Below, in pieces: positions 8,489 through 21,197 of a DNA stretch of 64,000 nt; position 1 is the stretch's first letter; every line of letters starts with the position of its first letter. The translations under genes and the position numbers were made by a program. Under the pieces are notes generated by a model that ran no database searches, had not been told where the DNA came from, and was given only the letters and a program-made list of their open reading frames with translations. Origin of the DNA: Roseibium litorale (GTDB lineage: Bacteria > Pseudomonadota > Alphaproteobacteria > Rhizobiales > Stappiaceae); contig NZ_JACYXI010000002.1 in NCBI RefSeq assembly GCF_014842915.1, positions 1 to 64,000 of the forward strand, given 5' to 3'.

Positions 8489-9301
8489 TTACTCCGCTGC
8501 GTCTGCGGTCTGGCGTGTCAGAAGGGCCCGTGTCGCAGAGGCAACGTCCGCCTGGCGCATCAGGCTTTCGCCGATGAGGAAGGTGTTGATGCCGCTCTTG
8601 CCCATGCGGGTCAGGTCGTCCGGGGTGAAGAGACCCGATTCGCCAACGATGATCCGGTCGGACGGTACCATCGGCGCCAGCCGCTCGCTGGTTTCCAGAG
8701 ACGTCTCGAAGGTCTTCAGATTGCGGTTGTTGATGCCGAGAAGCTTCGAGGAGAGCTTCAGCGCCCGCTCCATCTCTTCTTCGTCATGAACTTCCAGAAG
8801 CACGTCCATGCCCAGCTCGAAGGCGGTGTCTTCCAGTGCCTTGGCGATATCATCTTCCACGGCGGCCAGGATGATCAGGATGCAATCTGCTCCCCAGGCG
8901 CGGGCCTCGTGAACCTGATAGGTGTCATAGAGGAAGTCCTTGCGCAGGGCGGGCAGGCTGACGGCCTCGCGGGCGGCATTCAGATATTCCGGCTTACCCT
9001 GGAAGGATGGCGTGTCGGTCAGAACAGACAAACAGGCTGCTCCGCCGGTCTCGTAGGCCTTGGCCAGAAGCGGGGGATCGAAATCCTCGCGGATCAGGCC
9101 CTTGGAAGGGCTGGCCTTCTTGATCTCCGCGATCAGGGCATAGTCCCCGGCGGCAAGCTTGGTTTCGATGGCCTTCTGGAAACCGCGGGGCGGGGCGATC
9201 TCGCTTATGACGGAGGTAAGCTCACGAAGAGAGACCAGGCTCTTGGCTGCTGCGATTTCCGCGCGCTTGTACTCTTCGATTTTCTTCAGAATGTCAGCCA
9301 T
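8489..9301 (-). CDS. trpC: Indole-3-glycerol phosphate synthase
   Basis: A 270-residue monofunctional TrpC TIM barrel. It carries out ring closure of carboxyphenylamino-deoxyribulose phosphate in tryptophan synthesis. Motifs include [15 protein letters not shown] (catalytic Lys and phosphate site), [12 protein letters not shown] and [12 protein letters not shown]. It has no fused TrpF domain, unlike enterobacterial TrpC. It lies 5 bases after trpD. Confidence 0.97.
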   Translation of the reverse strand: MADILKKIEEYKRAEIAAAKSLVSLRELTSVISEIAPPRGFQKAIETKLAAGDYALIAEIKKASPSKGLIREDFDPPLLAKAYETGGAACLSVLTDTPSFQGKPEYLNAAREAVSLPALRKDFLYDTYQVHEARAWGADCILIILAAVEDDIAKALEDTAFELGMDVLLEVHDEEEMERALKLSSKLLGINNRNLKTFETSLETSERLAPMVPSDRIIVGESGLFTPDDLTRMGKSGINTFLIGESLMRQADVASATRALLTRQTADAAE

Positions 9302-9306
9302 CGTAC

Positions 9307-10320
9307 TTATCCGTTGGACACTGCGACCAGCCGTTCCAGCCGGTCGGCTGCTGCGCCGCTGTCGAGGGACTGTGCCGCAAGCGCGACGCCTTCGGGCAAG
9401 GTCTCACACCGTCCCGCAATGATGAGCGACGCGGCGGCATTGAACAAGACAACATCGCGGTAGGGATTGCGGGCACCCTGGAGCACTTCGCGCAGGGCCC
9501 GTGCGTTTTCCTCCGGCTCGCCGCCCTTGAGATCCTCTATCCGGGCGAGGGGAAGACCCGCGTCCGAGGGGTGGATCTCGAAGGAGCGCAGATTTCCGTC
9601 CTTGAGTTCCGTCACATAGCTGACGCCAGTGGTGGTGATCTCATCCATGCCATCGGAGCCGTGAACGACCCAGACATGTTTGGAGCCAAGATTGCGCAGA
9701 ACCTCCGCGATCGGCTCCACCCACTCGCGGGCAAAGACGCCGAGCATCTGGCGCTTGACCCCAGCCGGGCTGGAAAGGGGGCCAAGCAGGTTGAAGATCG
9801 TGCGTGTGCCAAGCTCCACCCGGGTCGGGCCGACATGTTTCATGGCCGAATGATGCAAGGGCGCGAACATGAACCCGATCCCGGCCTTGTCGATGCATTC
9901 GCTGATCTTGTCTGGGCCGATATCGATGTTCACGCCCAGCTGGGCCAGAGCCTCGGAGGAGCCGGACTTGGACGAAAGCGAGCGGTTGCCGTGCTTGGCC
10001 ACCGGAACGCCGCAGCCCGCCACCACAATCGAGGTGCAGGTGGAAATGTTGTAGCTGCCCGTGCTGTCGCCGCCGGTGCCGACGATGTCGACAGCATCCT
10101 GAGGCGCCTTCACGGTAAGCATCTTGGACCGCATGGTGTCGACCGCTGCGGTCACTTCATCGATGGTCTCGCCGCGCACGCGCAGGGCCATCAGGAAACC
10201 GCCAAGCTGGGAGGGTGTGGCTTCGCCGGAAAGGATGATCTCGAATGCCTTGCGGGCATCCTCGCGCGAAAGCGAGGCGCCGCCGGCAACCTTGGCGATA
10301 TAGTCCTTGAAATTACTCAT
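9307..10320 (-). CDS. trpD: Anthranilate phosphoribosyltransferase
   Basis: A 337-residue TrpD, normal length, with no fused glutamine amidotransferase. It transfers phosphoribose from PRPP to anthranilate. The PRPP loop [14 protein letters not shown] (about 80-94) and KHGNRSLSS are present. It is encoded 61 bases downstream of ppiD and directly before trpC. trpE and trpG are not in the window. Confidence 0.97.
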   Translation of the reverse strand: MSNFKDYIAKVAGGASLSREDARKAFEIILSGEATPSQLGGFLMALRVRGETIDEVTAAVDTMRSKMLTVKAPQDAVDIVGTGGDSTGSYNISTCTSIVVAGCGVPVAKHGNRSLSSKSGSSEALAQLGVNIDIGPDKISECIDKAGIGFMFAPLHHSAMKHVGPTRVELGTRTIFNLLGPLSSPAGVKRQMLGVFAREWVEPIAEVLRNLGSKHVWVVHGSDGMDEITTTGVSYVTELKDGNLRSFEIHPSDAGLPLARIEDLKGGEPEENARALREVLQGARNPYRDVVLFNAAASLIIAGRCETLPEGVALAAQSLDSGAAADRLERLVAVSNG

Positions 10321-10381
10321 GGCCTTGTCCGTTCGGGATTGCCGGAGGCGCTGCTCAAATGAGCTGCTCCGATGCGGGGCG

Positions 10382-12274
10382 TCAGTTCGAAGGGGCGCCG
10401 ATCACGAGGCCGATGGCGGCCTGGTTGATCTCGACACCTGCTTCCGCTTCCACCTGAGAGATGTACTCGTTGAGAAGCGAATCCTGCAACTGCTGGGAAA
10501 GCTGATCACGGATCTGCTTCAGATCGTCGCTTTCCGCGAAGAATGCGGGGGTATTGGTGGCATCGACACGCAGAATCAGACGGCCATTGCCCTTTGCCTC
10601 GCCCGCATCCGTGATGGTCCCTGCCGGACCGGAGAAGATCACGGTTGCAGCTTCCTGACTGAGGTCGCCGGACGCTTCACCGCGCTTGACGTTCTCTGCG
10701 GTTTTCACGGTGAGGCCGTTCTCCGCCGCCAGATCTGCAAGGCTGGTTCCGGCCTTGGCCTTGTCCACCAGCTCCTTGACCCTTGCGTTGATGCGCTTGT
10801 CCGTCTCTTCGGCCTTCCAGGCCTTGATCACGCCGTCACGCACTTCGGAAAGCTCGCGGTCCCGGGCGGGGGTCACCTTGGTCACTTCGTACCAGAGGAA
10901 GCCGCGCTGGCCGATCGGCAGCGGGTCGTTCTCGATGCCGATGTCGCTGTCGAACGTGCCTGCCACAAGACCATCCACATCCGGAAGCAGAACTGCCTTG
11001 CCGTCTTCGCCCTTGCCGGTGTTGTCGAACGGGGCAGGGGTGATGGTCTTCAGCTGGAAGCGGTCGGCAACGGCCTGCAGGCTTTCGCCGCCGGCGCGCG
11101 CATCCTCAACATCATTCAGGAGGTCAAGGACTTCCCGCTCGGCAGTTTCTTTGGCCAGCGTCTTGCGGATGTCCGCGCTGACTTCCTCAAGCGGCTTGGT
11201 ATGTGCCGGCTGAACTTCTGTGACGTTGATGACGACGGAGGAGAACCGGCCATCGATAATGCCGCTGGTCTCTCCGGTTTCCATGGAGAAAGCCGCATCG
11301 CCGATTGCCGGGTCAAGGAAGTCGCTCTTGGTCATAAGGCCGAGAGAGACGTCCTTGTCGGCAAGATTGCGCTCGGCCATGAGGTCATCGAATGTCTTTC
11401 CGGCCTTCAGCTCTTCGGCGGCCTTGTCCGCGTCTTCCTTGTTCAGGAAGGCAATCTGACGGACCATGCGGCGCTCAGGCTGGGAATAGGCATCGGTGTT
11501 GTCGTCATATTCCTGCTTGATCGCCTCGTCAGTCACATCCCCGGGACGGGCAAGACTGTCGGGCGTCAGTTCAAGCAGAACGTCCTGACGGTATTCCGGA
11601 GCCCGGAACTTTTCCTTCTGAGCTTCATAATAGCTTTCCAGCGTTGCCTGATCCGGATCGGCGATCTCGCCGATGGACGAAGCATCGATGGTCAGATAGC
11701 TGACATTGCGGGTCTCGCCCTGAAAGCGGTTCACCGCTTCCAGATAGGCATCGGGAGCAACCATGCCGCCGGAGACGGCTTCAGCCAGCTGCTGACGTTC
11801 CGCCAGCTTGCGGCGGTCGGTGACATATTCGTCTTCGCTGACGCCTGCGTTCCGCAGCACCTGTGCCAGACGGTTGCGGTCGTATCCGCCGGCCGGGCTC
11901 TGGAAGGCCGGGTCGGCATGGATCAGGGAAATCAGCCGTTCGTCCGAGACACCAAGCCGCATGCTGGTTGCAGCCTCATCGAGAGCTGCCTGCGCGACAA
12001 GGCGGCCAAGCGTCTGCTGCGGCAGGCCGAACTGCGCCCCCTCGGTGGTGGAGAGCGTCCGTCCGATGCGGCTGGAGAAGTTTGCAAGATCACGGCGGTA
12101 TTCGCGGTCAAAAGTGATCAGCGGAATCTCGGTGTCCCCGACCGTGGCGACCACGTTCTGGCCAAAGCCCTTGAACATGTCTGCGACGCCCCACACGGCA
12201 AAGCTGAGCACAAGCAATGCGATAAACAGTTTGGCAACAATGGTGCCAGCGCCCTTGCGCAGCGCGTCGAGCAT
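10382..12274 (-). CDS. ppiD: Periplasmic folding factor, PpiD/SurA-type prolyl isomerase
   Basis: A 630-residue inner-membrane-anchored chaperone. One N-terminal transmembrane helix (about 15-35, [17 protein letters not shown]) is followed by a SurA-N-like helical domain and a parvulin-type region around residues 250-360. A long C-terminal region completes the PpiD layout. Such proteins assist folding of newly exported proteins at the Sec translocon. The parvulin domain is divergent, so catalytic activity is uncertain. ATG at 12274 has GGAG seven bases upstream. It is divergent from tpiA and first in the trp/mo operon, an order common in Rhizobiales. Confidence 0.88.
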   Translation of the reverse strand: MLDALRKGAGTIVAKLFIALLVLSFAVWGVADMFKGFGQNVVATVGDTEIPLITFDREYRRDLANFSSRIGRTLSTTEGAQFGLPQQTLGRLVAQAALDEAATSMRLGVSDERLISLIHADPAFQSPAGGYDRNRLAQVLRNAGVSEDEYVTDRRKLAERQQLAEAVSGGMVAPDAYLEAVNRFQGETRNVSYLTIDASSIGEIADPDQATLESYYEAQKEKFRAPEYRQDVLLELTPDSLARPGDVTDEAIKQEYDDNTDAYSQPERRMVRQIAFLNKEDADKAAEELKAGKTFDDLMAERNLADKDVSLGLMTKSDFLDPAIGDAAFSMETGETSGIIDGRFSSVVINVTEVQPAHTKPLEEVSADIRKTLAKETAEREVLDLLNDVEDARAGGESLQAVADRFQLKTITPAPFDNTGKGEDGKAVLLPDVDGLVAGTFDSDIGIENDPLPIGQRGFLWYEVTKVTPARDRELSEVRDGVIKAWKAEETDKRINARVKELVDKAKAGTSLADLAAENGLTVKTAENVKRGEASGDLSQEAATVIFSGPAGTITDAGEAKGNGRLILRVDATNTPAFFAESDDLKQIRDQLSQQLQDSLLNEYISQVEAEAGVEINQAAIGLVIGAPSN

Positions 12275-12516
12275 GACGTCTCCAGTCTCTTGCAATCCGG
12301 GGTCCGGTTTCTCCGGACCTTATATGAACTCTCAAAGCTCCGCTTCGGAGCGGGCGGATAATAGAGACGGGAACCGGGGCGGGCAAGGCGGCGGGCGACT
12401 TTCTGCCACGAAGCTTTTCCGGAGGGCCTTCGAGCGCGAAAATTCACTGGCAGCGGCAGGCATTCGGCGCTAGACGAAAGGCCGCATTTCGAGATCTTTC
12501 AAAAGGACCGCTTGGC

Positions 12517-13275
12517 ATGACGCAGACCATCAAGCCGCTTGTTGCCGGAAACTGGAAAATGAATGGAACCCGCGCTTCGCTGGAGGAATTCAGCCGGATT
12601 GTGGCGGGTTTCAGTGCGGATCTTGCGGCCAGGGCCGATACGATGATCTGTGCTCCGGCAACTCTGACGGCACTGATGGCTGAGGCTGCAAAGGGCACAC
12701 CGGTGCAGGTTGGCGCGCAGGATTGCCACGCCAAGGCCAATGGGGCCCACACCGGCGATCTGTCTGCCGAAATGCTGGCCGATGCAGGTGCAAGTGCGAT
12801 TATCGTCGGCCATTCCGAGCGCCGTGCGGATCATGGTGAAAGTGATTCTGATGTGCGTGCCAAGGCGGAAGCTGCCTGGCGGGCAGGGGTTCCTGCCATC
12901 ATCTGTGTTGGCGAGACGGAAGCGCAGCGCAAGGCAGGTGAGGAAGTCGCCGTCGTGTCTGAGCAGCTTGCCGGTTCGGTTCCGGACGGTGCAACGGCGA
13001 AGAACTGTGTCATTGCCTATGAGCCGGTCTGGGCTATTGGCACCGGCCTGACGCCGACCGCAGCCGACGTGGAAGCCATGCATGGCGCCATGCGCGATGT
13101 GCTGGTGAAGCGCTTCGGTGCGGAAGGCGCATCCATGCGGCTGCTCTACGGCGGCTCTGTGAAGCCTGGCAATGCCGTTGAACTGATGGGCGTTGCCAAT
13201 GTGGACGGCGCGCTTGTTGGTGGGGCCAGCCTGAAGGCCGCCGATTTCCTCGGGATCCTGGCCGCTTACGCCTGA
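12517..13275 (+). CDS. tpiA: Triosephosphate isomerase
   Basis: A 252-residue TIM barrel that interconverts dihydroxyacetone phosphate and glyceraldehyde 3-phosphate in glycolysis and gluconeogenesis. The catalytic residues are visible: Lys in AGNWKMNG near residue 13, His in IVGHSERR, and Glu in [12 protein letters not shown]. The phosphate loop region ends in [11 protein letters not shown]. It is full length. A long hairpin separates it from secG, a conserved alphaproteobacterial neighbour. Confidence 0.98.
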   Translation: MTQTIKPLVAGNWKMNGTRASLEEFSRIVAGFSADLAARADTMICAPATLTALMAEAAKGTPVQVGAQDCHAKANGAHTGDLSAEMLADAGASAIIVGHSERRADHGESDSDVRAKAEAAWRAGVPAIICVGETEAQRKAGEEVAVVSEQLAGSVPDGATAKNCVIAYEPVWAIGTGLTPTAADVEAMHGAMRDVLVKRFGAEGASMRLLYGGSVKPGNAVELMGVANVDGALVGGASLKAADFLGILAAYA

Positions 13276-13306
13276 TCCCGGCCTGAAACCTGTTCATTTG
13301 GCGGCT

Positions 13307-13348
13307 CACCCTTGAAAGGGGATAGGGCAAAGTTCCATTTCAAGGGTG
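13307..13348 (+). terminator. Hairpin after tpiA
   Basis: A perfect 11-bp stem (CACCCTTGAAA with TTTCAAGGGTG) closes a 20-base loop between tpiA and secG. There is no T tract after it, so it may be a terminator, a processing site or an mRNA stabiliser. Confidence 0.45.
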
Positions 13349-13408
13349 GAAAGCCTGGCGAAGGTGGTGTAGAACCCCGCCAATCTTGAACAAACAGAAT
13401 GGCAAACG

Positions 13409-13780
13409 ATGGAAACCGTAGTCATCGTCATACATTTGATGGTCGTGCTGGCACTGGTGCTGGTCGTCCTGCTTCAGCGTTCCGAAGGCGGAGCTCTTGG
13501 CATGGGCGGCGGTGGCGGCGGTGGCTTCATGTCCAGCCGCGGGACAGCAAACGTTCTGACCCGGGCGACTGCGATTCTTGCTGCAGCCTTTTTCGCAACC
13601 TCTGTTGCCCTCAGCCTCATCGCCAAGATGAATGAGAGCCCGTCCTCTATTCTTGATTCCGGTCCGTCTGCCACGCAGACCCTGCCGTCCGCTCCGGAAG
13701 GCAGCTCGGGCAATGGTATCCTGGATGCTCTCAAGAAGCCTGAAGAGCCCGCTGGTGCGCAGGTCCCGGCTGCTCAGTAA
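13409..13780 (+). CDS. secG: Preprotein translocase subunit SecG
   Basis: A 123-residue SecG. It has two transmembrane segments (residues about 3-22 and 53-72) separated by the typical LLQRSEGGALGMGGGGGGG loop. A low-complexity Ala/Pro/Ser tail follows, longer than in E. coli but normal for alphaproteobacteria. It is a small auxiliary subunit of the SecYEG channel. It lies downstream of tpiA and upstream of pyrG, a conserved order. Confidence 0.95.
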   Translation: METVVIVIHLMVVLALVLVVLLQRSEGGALGMGGGGGGGFMSSRGTANVLTRATAILAAAFFATSVALSLIAKMNESPSSILDSGPSATQTLPSAPEGSSGNGILDALKKPEEPAGAQVPAAQ

Positions 13781-13818
13781 GCCGTGAGGCCGCACAAGGC
13801 CGCGGTTCCGTGACATAA

Positions 13819-14083
13819 AGGGTTCGGACCCATAAATTTGATGTGAATGGTTTGAGCGAATATGCTTGGATACAAGGAGCAAGGCTGCAGGAAGCCTTAG
13901 GGCTTTCAAAGGCTTGCAACGCAGTGGCCGGGCATATTCGCCAAATCCCTCCGGGACGCTCAACTGGCTTTGAAATGCGGCGTTGAGCGTCTCAACCGGG
14001 CGAAAGCCCGCTTTTCGACGCTCGCCTTGCCTTTCTGTGCCAGTTGAAGCGCCATTCGCATCAGATTTATGCGTCCGAACCCT
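13819..14083 (+). repeat. 265-bp element closed by 32-bp inverted ends (MITE or structured RNA)
   Basis: The 32-base ends (13819-13850 and 14052-14083) are inverted repeats with 29 Watson-Crick pairs. Two of the three exceptions (13838/14064 and 13844/14058) would be U-G pairs in a plus-strand RNA. Inside lie three more hairpins: GCGAATATGC with GCATATTCGC (13856-13941), GACGCTCAAC with GTTGAGCGTC (13955-13991), and a GAAA-tetraloop stem CGGGC/GCCCG (13997-14010). A terminator starts two bases after the right end. No coding frame with a recognisable product fits. Either a miniature inverted-repeat element or a multibranched non-coding RNA would explain it. Confidence 0.6.
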
Positions 14084-14084
14084 A

Positions 14085-14114
14085 ATGCCCTGCGCCTCTA
14101 CGCAGGGCATTTTT
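14085..14114 (+). terminator. Rho-independent terminator before pyrG
   Basis: A perfect 10-bp stem (ATGCCCTGCG with CGCAGGGCAT) has a 6-base loop and a following TTTTT on the plus strand. It ends the secG transcript or an RNA made from the preceding structured element. The reverse orientation has no T tract. Confidence 0.85.
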
Positions 14115-14125
14115 ATTGTGTCTAA

Positions 14126-15805
<1,680 letters not shown>

Positions 15806-15841
15806 CGGATATTGCCGCAAGGGCAAAATGAGGGGGAAGCC

Positions 15842-16666
15842 ATGGTGCGTGGGCTCGATCACGTTGTCGCTGCCGTTCAGGATCTGGATGCAGCGGCCCG
15901 CGCCTGGGAAGCGCTTGGCTTCTCCGTCACACCGAAGGCCGTTCACCCATGGGGAACGGCCAACCGGCTGATCCAGCTCGACAGGTTCTTCGTTGAGCTT
16001 CTTGCCCTTGAAGACGCATCCCTCATTCAGGATGCAGGCGAGGGCGCCTTTTCCTTTGGCGCTTTCAACCGGGACTATCTGGCCTCCGGCAAGGAGGGCA
16101 TGTCCATGCTCGTGGCCGAAAGCCGGGACCCGGCAGCAGACCGCGCAGCCTTTGCAGAGCTGGGGCTGCGCACCTATGAGCCGTTTTCCTTCGGCCGCAA
16201 GGCGGTACAGCCTGATGGGTCTGTCCGCGAAGTCGGGTTCGACCTGACCTTTACGTCTGAGCCGCTTGCCCCTGAAATCGGGTTCTTCACCTGCTACAAC
16301 CGCTTCCCTGAAAACTTCTGGAAGCCGGCTTATCAGACTCATAAAAATGGTGCGCGCAGCCTGAGTGGCGTCACCATGGTCGCGGCCGACCCGTCCGATC
16401 ATCATGAGTTTCTCGGCGGCTTTACCGGCCAGCGCGAGATGCGCGCGACGAGCCTTGGCCTTGAGATGGATACGCCCCGCGGCACGATTTCTGTCCTGAC
16501 CCCGCGCGCCTACCGTTTCCGGGACGGCGATGCCGCAGCTGACTGCCTGCCTTCCAGCTTGCCGGTCCTCGCCGCCCTCGAAATTGCCTGCGAAGGCTTG
16601 TCCGGGCGCAAGGTGATCCCGGCCAGCGGTCTTTACGGCATTACTTTGGCTCTCGTGCCCGCCTGA
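15842..16666 (+). CDS. VOC/glyoxalase-like domain protein
   Basis: A 274-residue protein beginning MVRGLDHVVAAVQDLDAAARAWEALGF, the typical start of a vicinal-oxygen-chelate (glyoxalase/dioxygenase) fold, with a second, more divergent half. The family includes metal-dependent lyases, dioxygenases and resistance proteins. The substrate cannot be inferred. A GAGGGGGAAG ribosome site precedes ATG 15842. It lies 36 bases after pyrG and may be cotranscribed with it. Confidence 0.8.
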   Translation: MVRGLDHVVAAVQDLDAAARAWEALGFSVTPKAVHPWGTANRLIQLDRFFVELLALEDASLIQDAGEGAFSFGAFNRDYLASGKEGMSMLVAESRDPAADRAAFAELGLRTYEPFSFGRKAVQPDGSVREVGFDLTFTSEPLAPEIGFFTCYNRFPENFWKPAYQTHKNGARSLSGVTMVAADPSDHHEFLGGFTGQREMRATSLGLEMDTPRGTISVLTPRAYRFRDGDAAADCLPSSLPVLAALEIACEGLSGRKVIPASGLYGITLALVPA

Positions 16667-16811
16667 TTTATTTCCTTGATTGCATCAGCAGCTTGTCAGG
16701 TGACCCTGTTTTTCAGGTGTTGCCCAGCCACGCATTTGGCCTGTAGGGTTCTCAACCTGTACATGGGCGGGACGTATTTTCCCGTTTGTCGTGCCTTGGG
16801 GGGCCATGTTT

Positions 16812-17963
16812 ATGAAATTTTCCGACCGCGCATTTTCCGGCAGCGCGAAGATTTTCGCCTTGCTGACACTTTCCGCTTTGACTGCATGCGGAGACGAAGC
16901 GAAGACGCCTGCCGCCGCGCCGGTACCCTCGGTCACGGTTTCCGGCATTCAGACCAAGGATATCCGCCAGAGCGCGAGCTTTATTGGCCAGGTTGCTGCC
17001 ATCAACGAAGTGGAACTCGTGGCCCGTGTCAGCGGCTTTCTGGATGAGAAGTCCGTTCCGGACGGATCGCTGGTCAAGAAGGGGCAGATGCTCTTCGTCA
17101 TCGAGAAAAGCCAGTATGAAGCGAATGTTCAGAAGGCCCAGGCCGACCTGGACAGCGCCAAGGCGGATGCGGCGCTGAAGGCGGCAAACGAGGCCCGGGA
17201 CAAGGACCTGTTTGACAAGGGGCATATTTCCCAGGCGGCCTTCCAGGCAACGCAAGCCCAGACAGCTCAGGCCAAGGCGGCCGTGGAAGCAGCTGGGGCG
17301 GCCCTCGCCCAAGCCAATCTCGATCTCAGCTATACAGATGTTGCCGCGCCCTTTGATGGCCGGATTGGCAAGACACCTTATAGCGTTGGCGATGTGGTTG
17401 GACCGTCTTCCAGCGCGCTCGGCACCGTGATCCAGCTGGCTCCAGTCTATGTGAATTTCTCGGTCAGCCAGTCTCAGTATCTGAGCGCGTTGAACGCTCA
17501 CAAACTGAATCCGTCCGACATCAAGCCGGAAGAAACGCCGAATCTGACGCTGGGCCTTCCCAACGGGGACCAATATGGCGAGACCGGCAAGATCGTCTTT
17601 ATCGACAACAAGGTCGATACCCAGACCGGGACAATTGCGTTCCGGGGCGAGTTTGCCAATCAGGACGGCGTGCTGGTGGATGGCACCTATGTGTCGGTGA
17701 CAATCGAATCTCCGCAGGAAACCAGTGCCCTGATGGTGCCGCAGGCGGCTGTACAGCGGGACCAGCGCGGCAGTTTCGTGCTCGTGGTCAACAGCAGCAG
17801 CACGGTGGAGCAGCGCTATATTCAGCTTGGGGCTCAGGTGGGAACTGACTTCATCGTGAAGGATGGTTTGCAGGAAGGTGAGAGCGTGATCACGGAGGGG
17901 CTGCAGAAGGTCCGGCCCGGTGTCCCGGTCAAGGCGATCCAGTCAGTCAGCCAGGCGGGGTAG
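16812..17963 (+). CDS. RND efflux periplasmic adaptor (lipoprotein)
   Basis: A 383-residue membrane fusion protein of the AcrA/MexA type. The N-terminal signal ends in a lipobox (LTAC, Cys near residue 20), so the mature protein is probably lipid-anchored. It has biotinyl-lipoyl-like halves around residues 50-75 and 160-200, an alpha-helical hairpin between them (about 85-150), then beta-barrel and membrane-proximal domains. It links the inner-membrane pump encoded 5 bases downstream to an outer-membrane channel that is not in the window. ATG 16812 has a GGGGGG 8 bases upstream, favoured over ATG 16806. Confidence 0.93.
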   Translation: MKFSDRAFSGSAKIFALLTLSALTACGDEAKTPAAAPVPSVTVSGIQTKDIRQSASFIGQVAAINEVELVARVSGFLDEKSVPDGSLVKKGQMLFVIEKSQYEANVQKAQADLDSAKADAALKAANEARDKDLFDKGHISQAAFQATQAQTAQAKAAVEAAGAALAQANLDLSYTDVAAPFDGRIGKTPYSVGDVVGPSSSALGTVIQLAPVYVNFSVSQSQYLSALNAHKLNPSDIKPEETPNLTLGLPNGDQYGETGKIVFIDNKVDTQTGTIAFRGEFANQDGVLVDGTYVSVTIESPQETSALMVPQAAVQRDQRGSFVLVVNSSSTVEQRYIQLGAQVGTDFIVKDGLQEGESVITEGLQKVRPGVPVKAIQSVSQAG

Positions 17964-17968
17964 GGCTC

Positions 17969-20900
17969 ATGTTCTCGGTCTTTTTCATCCGGCGTCCCAG
18001 ATTCGCCCTGGTGATTTCCCTCGTGATCACCATTGCTGGTGCCCTCGGCTATTTCTCTCTTCCTGTCGAACAGTTCCCCAACATCACCCCGCCGGTCGTC
18101 AATGTCTCGGCGAGTTATGTTGGTGCCAGCGCCGACGTTCTGGAAGATACCGTTGCCGCCCCTATTGAGGCGCAGGTCAACGGTGTGGACAACATGCTCT
18201 ACATGTCATCGAACAGCTCCGACAGCGGCAGCTATTCCTTGAATGTGACCTTCTCTGTCGGCACGGATCCGGATATTGCTGCGGTCAATGTCCAGAACCG
18301 CGTCAGTCAGGCCACCAGCCAGTTGCCTTCAGAAGTGACGGCCAATGGCGTGACCGTTCAAAAAGCCTCGACCAACATGCTTCTGGTGGTGGCGCTCTAT
18401 TCTCCCAACGGCACCTATGACGAGGTGTTCCTTTCGAACTATGCGTCCATCAATCTGAAGGATTCGCTCGCCCGCGTTCCGGGCGTTGGCAAGGCGGACG
18501 TGCTGACGGATTTCGCCTACGGCATGCGGATCTGGCTCGACCCGGACCGTCTGGCCAGCATGGGTATGACGCCCACTGACTTCATCACCGCAGTCCGGGA
18601 TCAGAACCTGCAGGTGGCGGCCGGTCAGATCGGGGCACCGCCGGTTCCCGCCGGACAGCAGTTCCAATACACGGTGAAGGCACAGGGACGTTTGTCCAGC
18701 GTCGAGCAGTTCGAAAACATCGTGCTGCGCACAGGCAAGGACGGTGCCATTGTGCGTGTCGGAGATGTGGCCCGTGTCGAAAGAGGCGCACAATCCTACG
18801 CGGCCAGCGGCGCGTTCAACGGCAAGGCCTCGACCATTCTGGCGGTCTATCAGGCACCTGGCGCCAATGCGATTGCCGTTGCCGAGGGTGTGCAGGCCCG
18901 TCTTGAGGAATTGTCCCGGGCCTTTCCCGACGACGTTGCCTATGAGGTGCCGTTTAACACGACGGATTTTGTCCAGGCCTCTCTCGACGATGTGATCGTC
19001 ACACTGTGCATCACCTTTGTTCTGGTGGTTTCGGTGGTGTTCATTTTCCTGGGCAACTGGCGGGCGACAATCATTCCGACTGTTGCCATTCCCGTTTCCC
19101 TGATCGGCACCTTCGCGGTTCTGCTTGCGTTGGGCATGTCGCTGAACACGATCTCGCTCTTCGCTTTGGTTCTGGCCATCGGGATCGTGGTGGACGATGC
19201 CATCGTGGTGGTGGAAAACGTCGAACGTATCCTGAGTGAAGAGGATATCAGTCCGCAGGACGCGACGGCCAAGGCCATGGGGCAGATTACCGGCCCGGTC
19301 ATCGCCACGACACTGGTTCTGCTCGCGGTTTTCGTGCCCACGATTTTCATGCCGGGCATCACCGGGGAACTCTACTCCCAGTTCGCGATCACCATTTCAG
19401 TCTCTGTGATCATTTCGTCGATCAACGCTCTGACCCTGTCTCCGGCGTTATGCGGATTGATTCTAAGGCGACGGGCCGGTCCGCCGCGCGGGATCATGGC
19501 GCTGTTCGACCGGGGCATCACCGGTGTGCGCAATGGCTATTCGGCTTTGGTGCGCAGATTTCTGCGCGCCGCCTTCCTAGGGCTTGCTGCCATTGCCGGT
19601 GTCGTCGCCTTGATTGTGGTGCTCGGCGGGCGGCTGCCACAGGGGTTCCTGCCGCTGGAGGATCAGGGCTATCTGATGGTTGACATCCAGCTGCCCGACG
19701 GGGCCTCCCTGGAACGCACCGAGATCATCACCAAGTCGCTGATTGATAAGGTGAAGCAGACCCCCGGCGTTGCCAATGTGGTGACGGTCAATGGATTTTC
19801 GATCCTCAATTCGGCCCTGTCCTCCAATTCGGCGATGATCATTGCCACGCTCGACAATTGGTCGAAGCGGCAGGAGGCCTCCCTGCGCGTCAACGCCATC
19901 CTGGGCAAGTTCTGGGCGGAGTTCTCAGCTGTTCCAGGAGCGCGGATCATTGCCTTCAATCCGCCGCCGATTCCCGGTCTTGGTACCACGGGCGGTGTGC
20001 AGATGATGGTTCAGCAAACCGGTGGCGGCACGCCGCAGGACCTTTCCTCTGCTGTTGGCTCCTTTGTCTATGGCGCGAACCAGTCGCCTGATATTGCCCA
20101 GGCCTATTCGACATTCCGGTCGGACGTGCCACAGCTCTTTGTCGATCTCGACCGGGAAAAGGCCAAAACCCTCGGCGTCAATGTCGCGGATGTGTTCACG
20201 ACACTCCAAACTTATCTCGGTTCTTATTATGTGAATGACTTCAATATCTTCGGGCGAACCTACAAGGTGATGCTTCAGGCTGACGGCCAGTATCGCAACA
20301 ATCCGGATGACATTGGACGGCTCTATGTCCGCGCGGCGGGCGGGGCCATGGTGCCGCTGAGCTCACTCGTGACGGTGAGCAACACGCTCGGGCCGCAAAC
20401 ACTGACGCGCTACAACATGTTCCGCTCCGCCACGCTGAACGCAGATCCGGCTCAGGGGGCGTCAACCGGCGCTGTCATGGCGGCGCTGCAGGGCGCGGCC
20501 ACTGAAGCGCTTCCTTCCGGCTATAGCTATGAATGGACGGGGACGGCACTCCAGCAGCAGGGATCGGGAGACATCGTGCTCTTCATCCTGTTCCTGTCGA
20601 TCCTGTTTGCCTATCTGTTCCTGGTGGCTCAGTACGAAAGCTGGAGCATGCCTCTGGCCATTCTGATGTCCGTGACGGTTGCCCTGCTGGGCGCTTTTGT
20701 TGCCGTCTTCCTGACGGGCGGGGACGTCAATCTCTACACGCAGATCGGTATGATCATGCTGGTCGGCATGGGGGCGAAGAACGCGATTCTGATCGTGGAA
20801 TTTGCGATCGAACAGCGGGAGAGCGGCAAGTCGATTGTCGCCGCAGCAGAAGAAGCAGCGCACATGCGCTTCCGTGCTGTGATGATGACTGCCTTGTCCT

Positions 20901-21121
20901 TCCTGCTCGGCGTGGTGCCGTTGATGACGGCCAGCAGTGCTGGCGCAGCCAGTCAGAAAGCGATCGGTTTCGCGGTCTTCGGCGGCATGTTCTTCGCGTC
21001 GTCCCTTGGTGTGCTGCTTATTCCTTCCCTCTATGTGGTCGTTCAATCCACTCGCGAGAAGGTGAAAAGCATGCTTGGCATGAAGGCGGAAGAACCGGAA
21101 TCCGCTCAAGCCGAAGGGTGA
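17969..21121 (+). CDS. RND multidrug efflux permease (HAE1 type)
   Basis: A 1050-residue AcrB/MexB-like trimeric proton/drug antiporter with twelve transmembrane helices and two large periplasmic loops. The proton-relay residues are visible: the Asp pair in [17 protein letters not shown] on TM4 and Lys in [14 protein letters not shown] on TM10. Full length. It exports hydrophobic or amphiphilic compounds. It forms a two-gene operon with the adaptor. No local repressor or TolC gene is present. Confidence 0.96.
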   Translation: MFSVFFIRRPRFALVISLVITIAGALGYFSLPVEQFPNITPPVVNVSASYVGASADVLEDTVAAPIEAQVNGVDNMLYMSSNSSDSGSYSLNVTFSVGTDPDIAAVNVQNRVSQATSQLPSEVTANGVTVQKASTNMLLVVALYSPNGTYDEVFLSNYASINLKDSLARVPGVGKADVLTDFAYGMRIWLDPDRLASMGMTPTDFITAVRDQNLQVAAGQIGAPPVPAGQQFQYTVKAQGRLSSVEQFENIVLRTGKDGAIVRVGDVARVERGAQSYAASGAFNGKASTILAVYQAPGANAIAVAEGVQARLEELSRAFPDDVAYEVPFNTTDFVQASLDDVIVTLCITFVLVVSVVFIFLGNWRATIIPTVAIPVSLIGTFAVLLALGMSLNTISLFALVLAIGIVVDDAIVVVENVERILSEEDISPQDATAKAMGQITGPVIATTLVLLAVFVPTIFMPGITGELYSQFAITISVSVIISSINALTLSPALCGLILRRRAGPPRGIMALFDRGITGVRNGYSALVRRFLRAAFLGLAAIAGVVALIVVLGGRLPQGFLPLEDQGYLMVDIQLPDGASLERTEIITKSLIDKVKQTPGVANVVTVNGFSILNSALSSNSAMIIATLDNWSKRQEASLRVNAILGKFWAEFSAVPGARIIAFNPPPIPGLGTTGGVQMMVQQTGGGTPQDLSSAVGSFVYGANQSPDIAQAYSTFRSDVPQLFVDLDREKAKTLGVNVADVFTTLQTYLGSYYVNDFNIFGRTYKVMLQADGQYRNNPDDIGRLYVRAAGGAMVPLSSLVTVSNTLGPQTLTRYNMFRSATLNADPAQGASTGAVMAALQGAATEALPSGYSYEWTGTALQQQGSGDIVLFILFLSILFAYLFLVAQYESWSMPLAILMSVTVALLGAFVAVFLTGGDVNLYTQIGMIMLVGMGAKNAILIVEFAIEQRESGKSIVAAAEEAAHMRFRAVMMTALSFLLGVVPLMTASSAGAASQKAIGFAVFGGMFFASSLGVLLIPSLYVVVQSTREKVKSMLGMKAEEPESAQAEG

Positions 21122-21143
21122 GTGCAAGCACATCTGAAACGGA

Positions 21144-21169
21144 AAAGAGCCGCTGAGATGCGGCTCTTT
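21144..21169. terminator. Bidirectional terminator between RND pump and alcohol dehydrogenase
   Basis: A perfect 10-bp stem AAAGAGCCGC / GCGGCTCTTT with a 6-base loop lies between two convergent genes. The A and T ends supply a short T run in both directions. Confidence 0.75.
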
Positions 21170-21197
21170 GAGTTGATGTGCAGGAAGGCTGAATGGG

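Noticed and set aside
10307-12361. A 684-codon frame antisense to ppiD
   Set aside because: Its composition is that of a GC-rich antisense frame. ppiD has a membrane anchor, parvulin region and conserved operon position.
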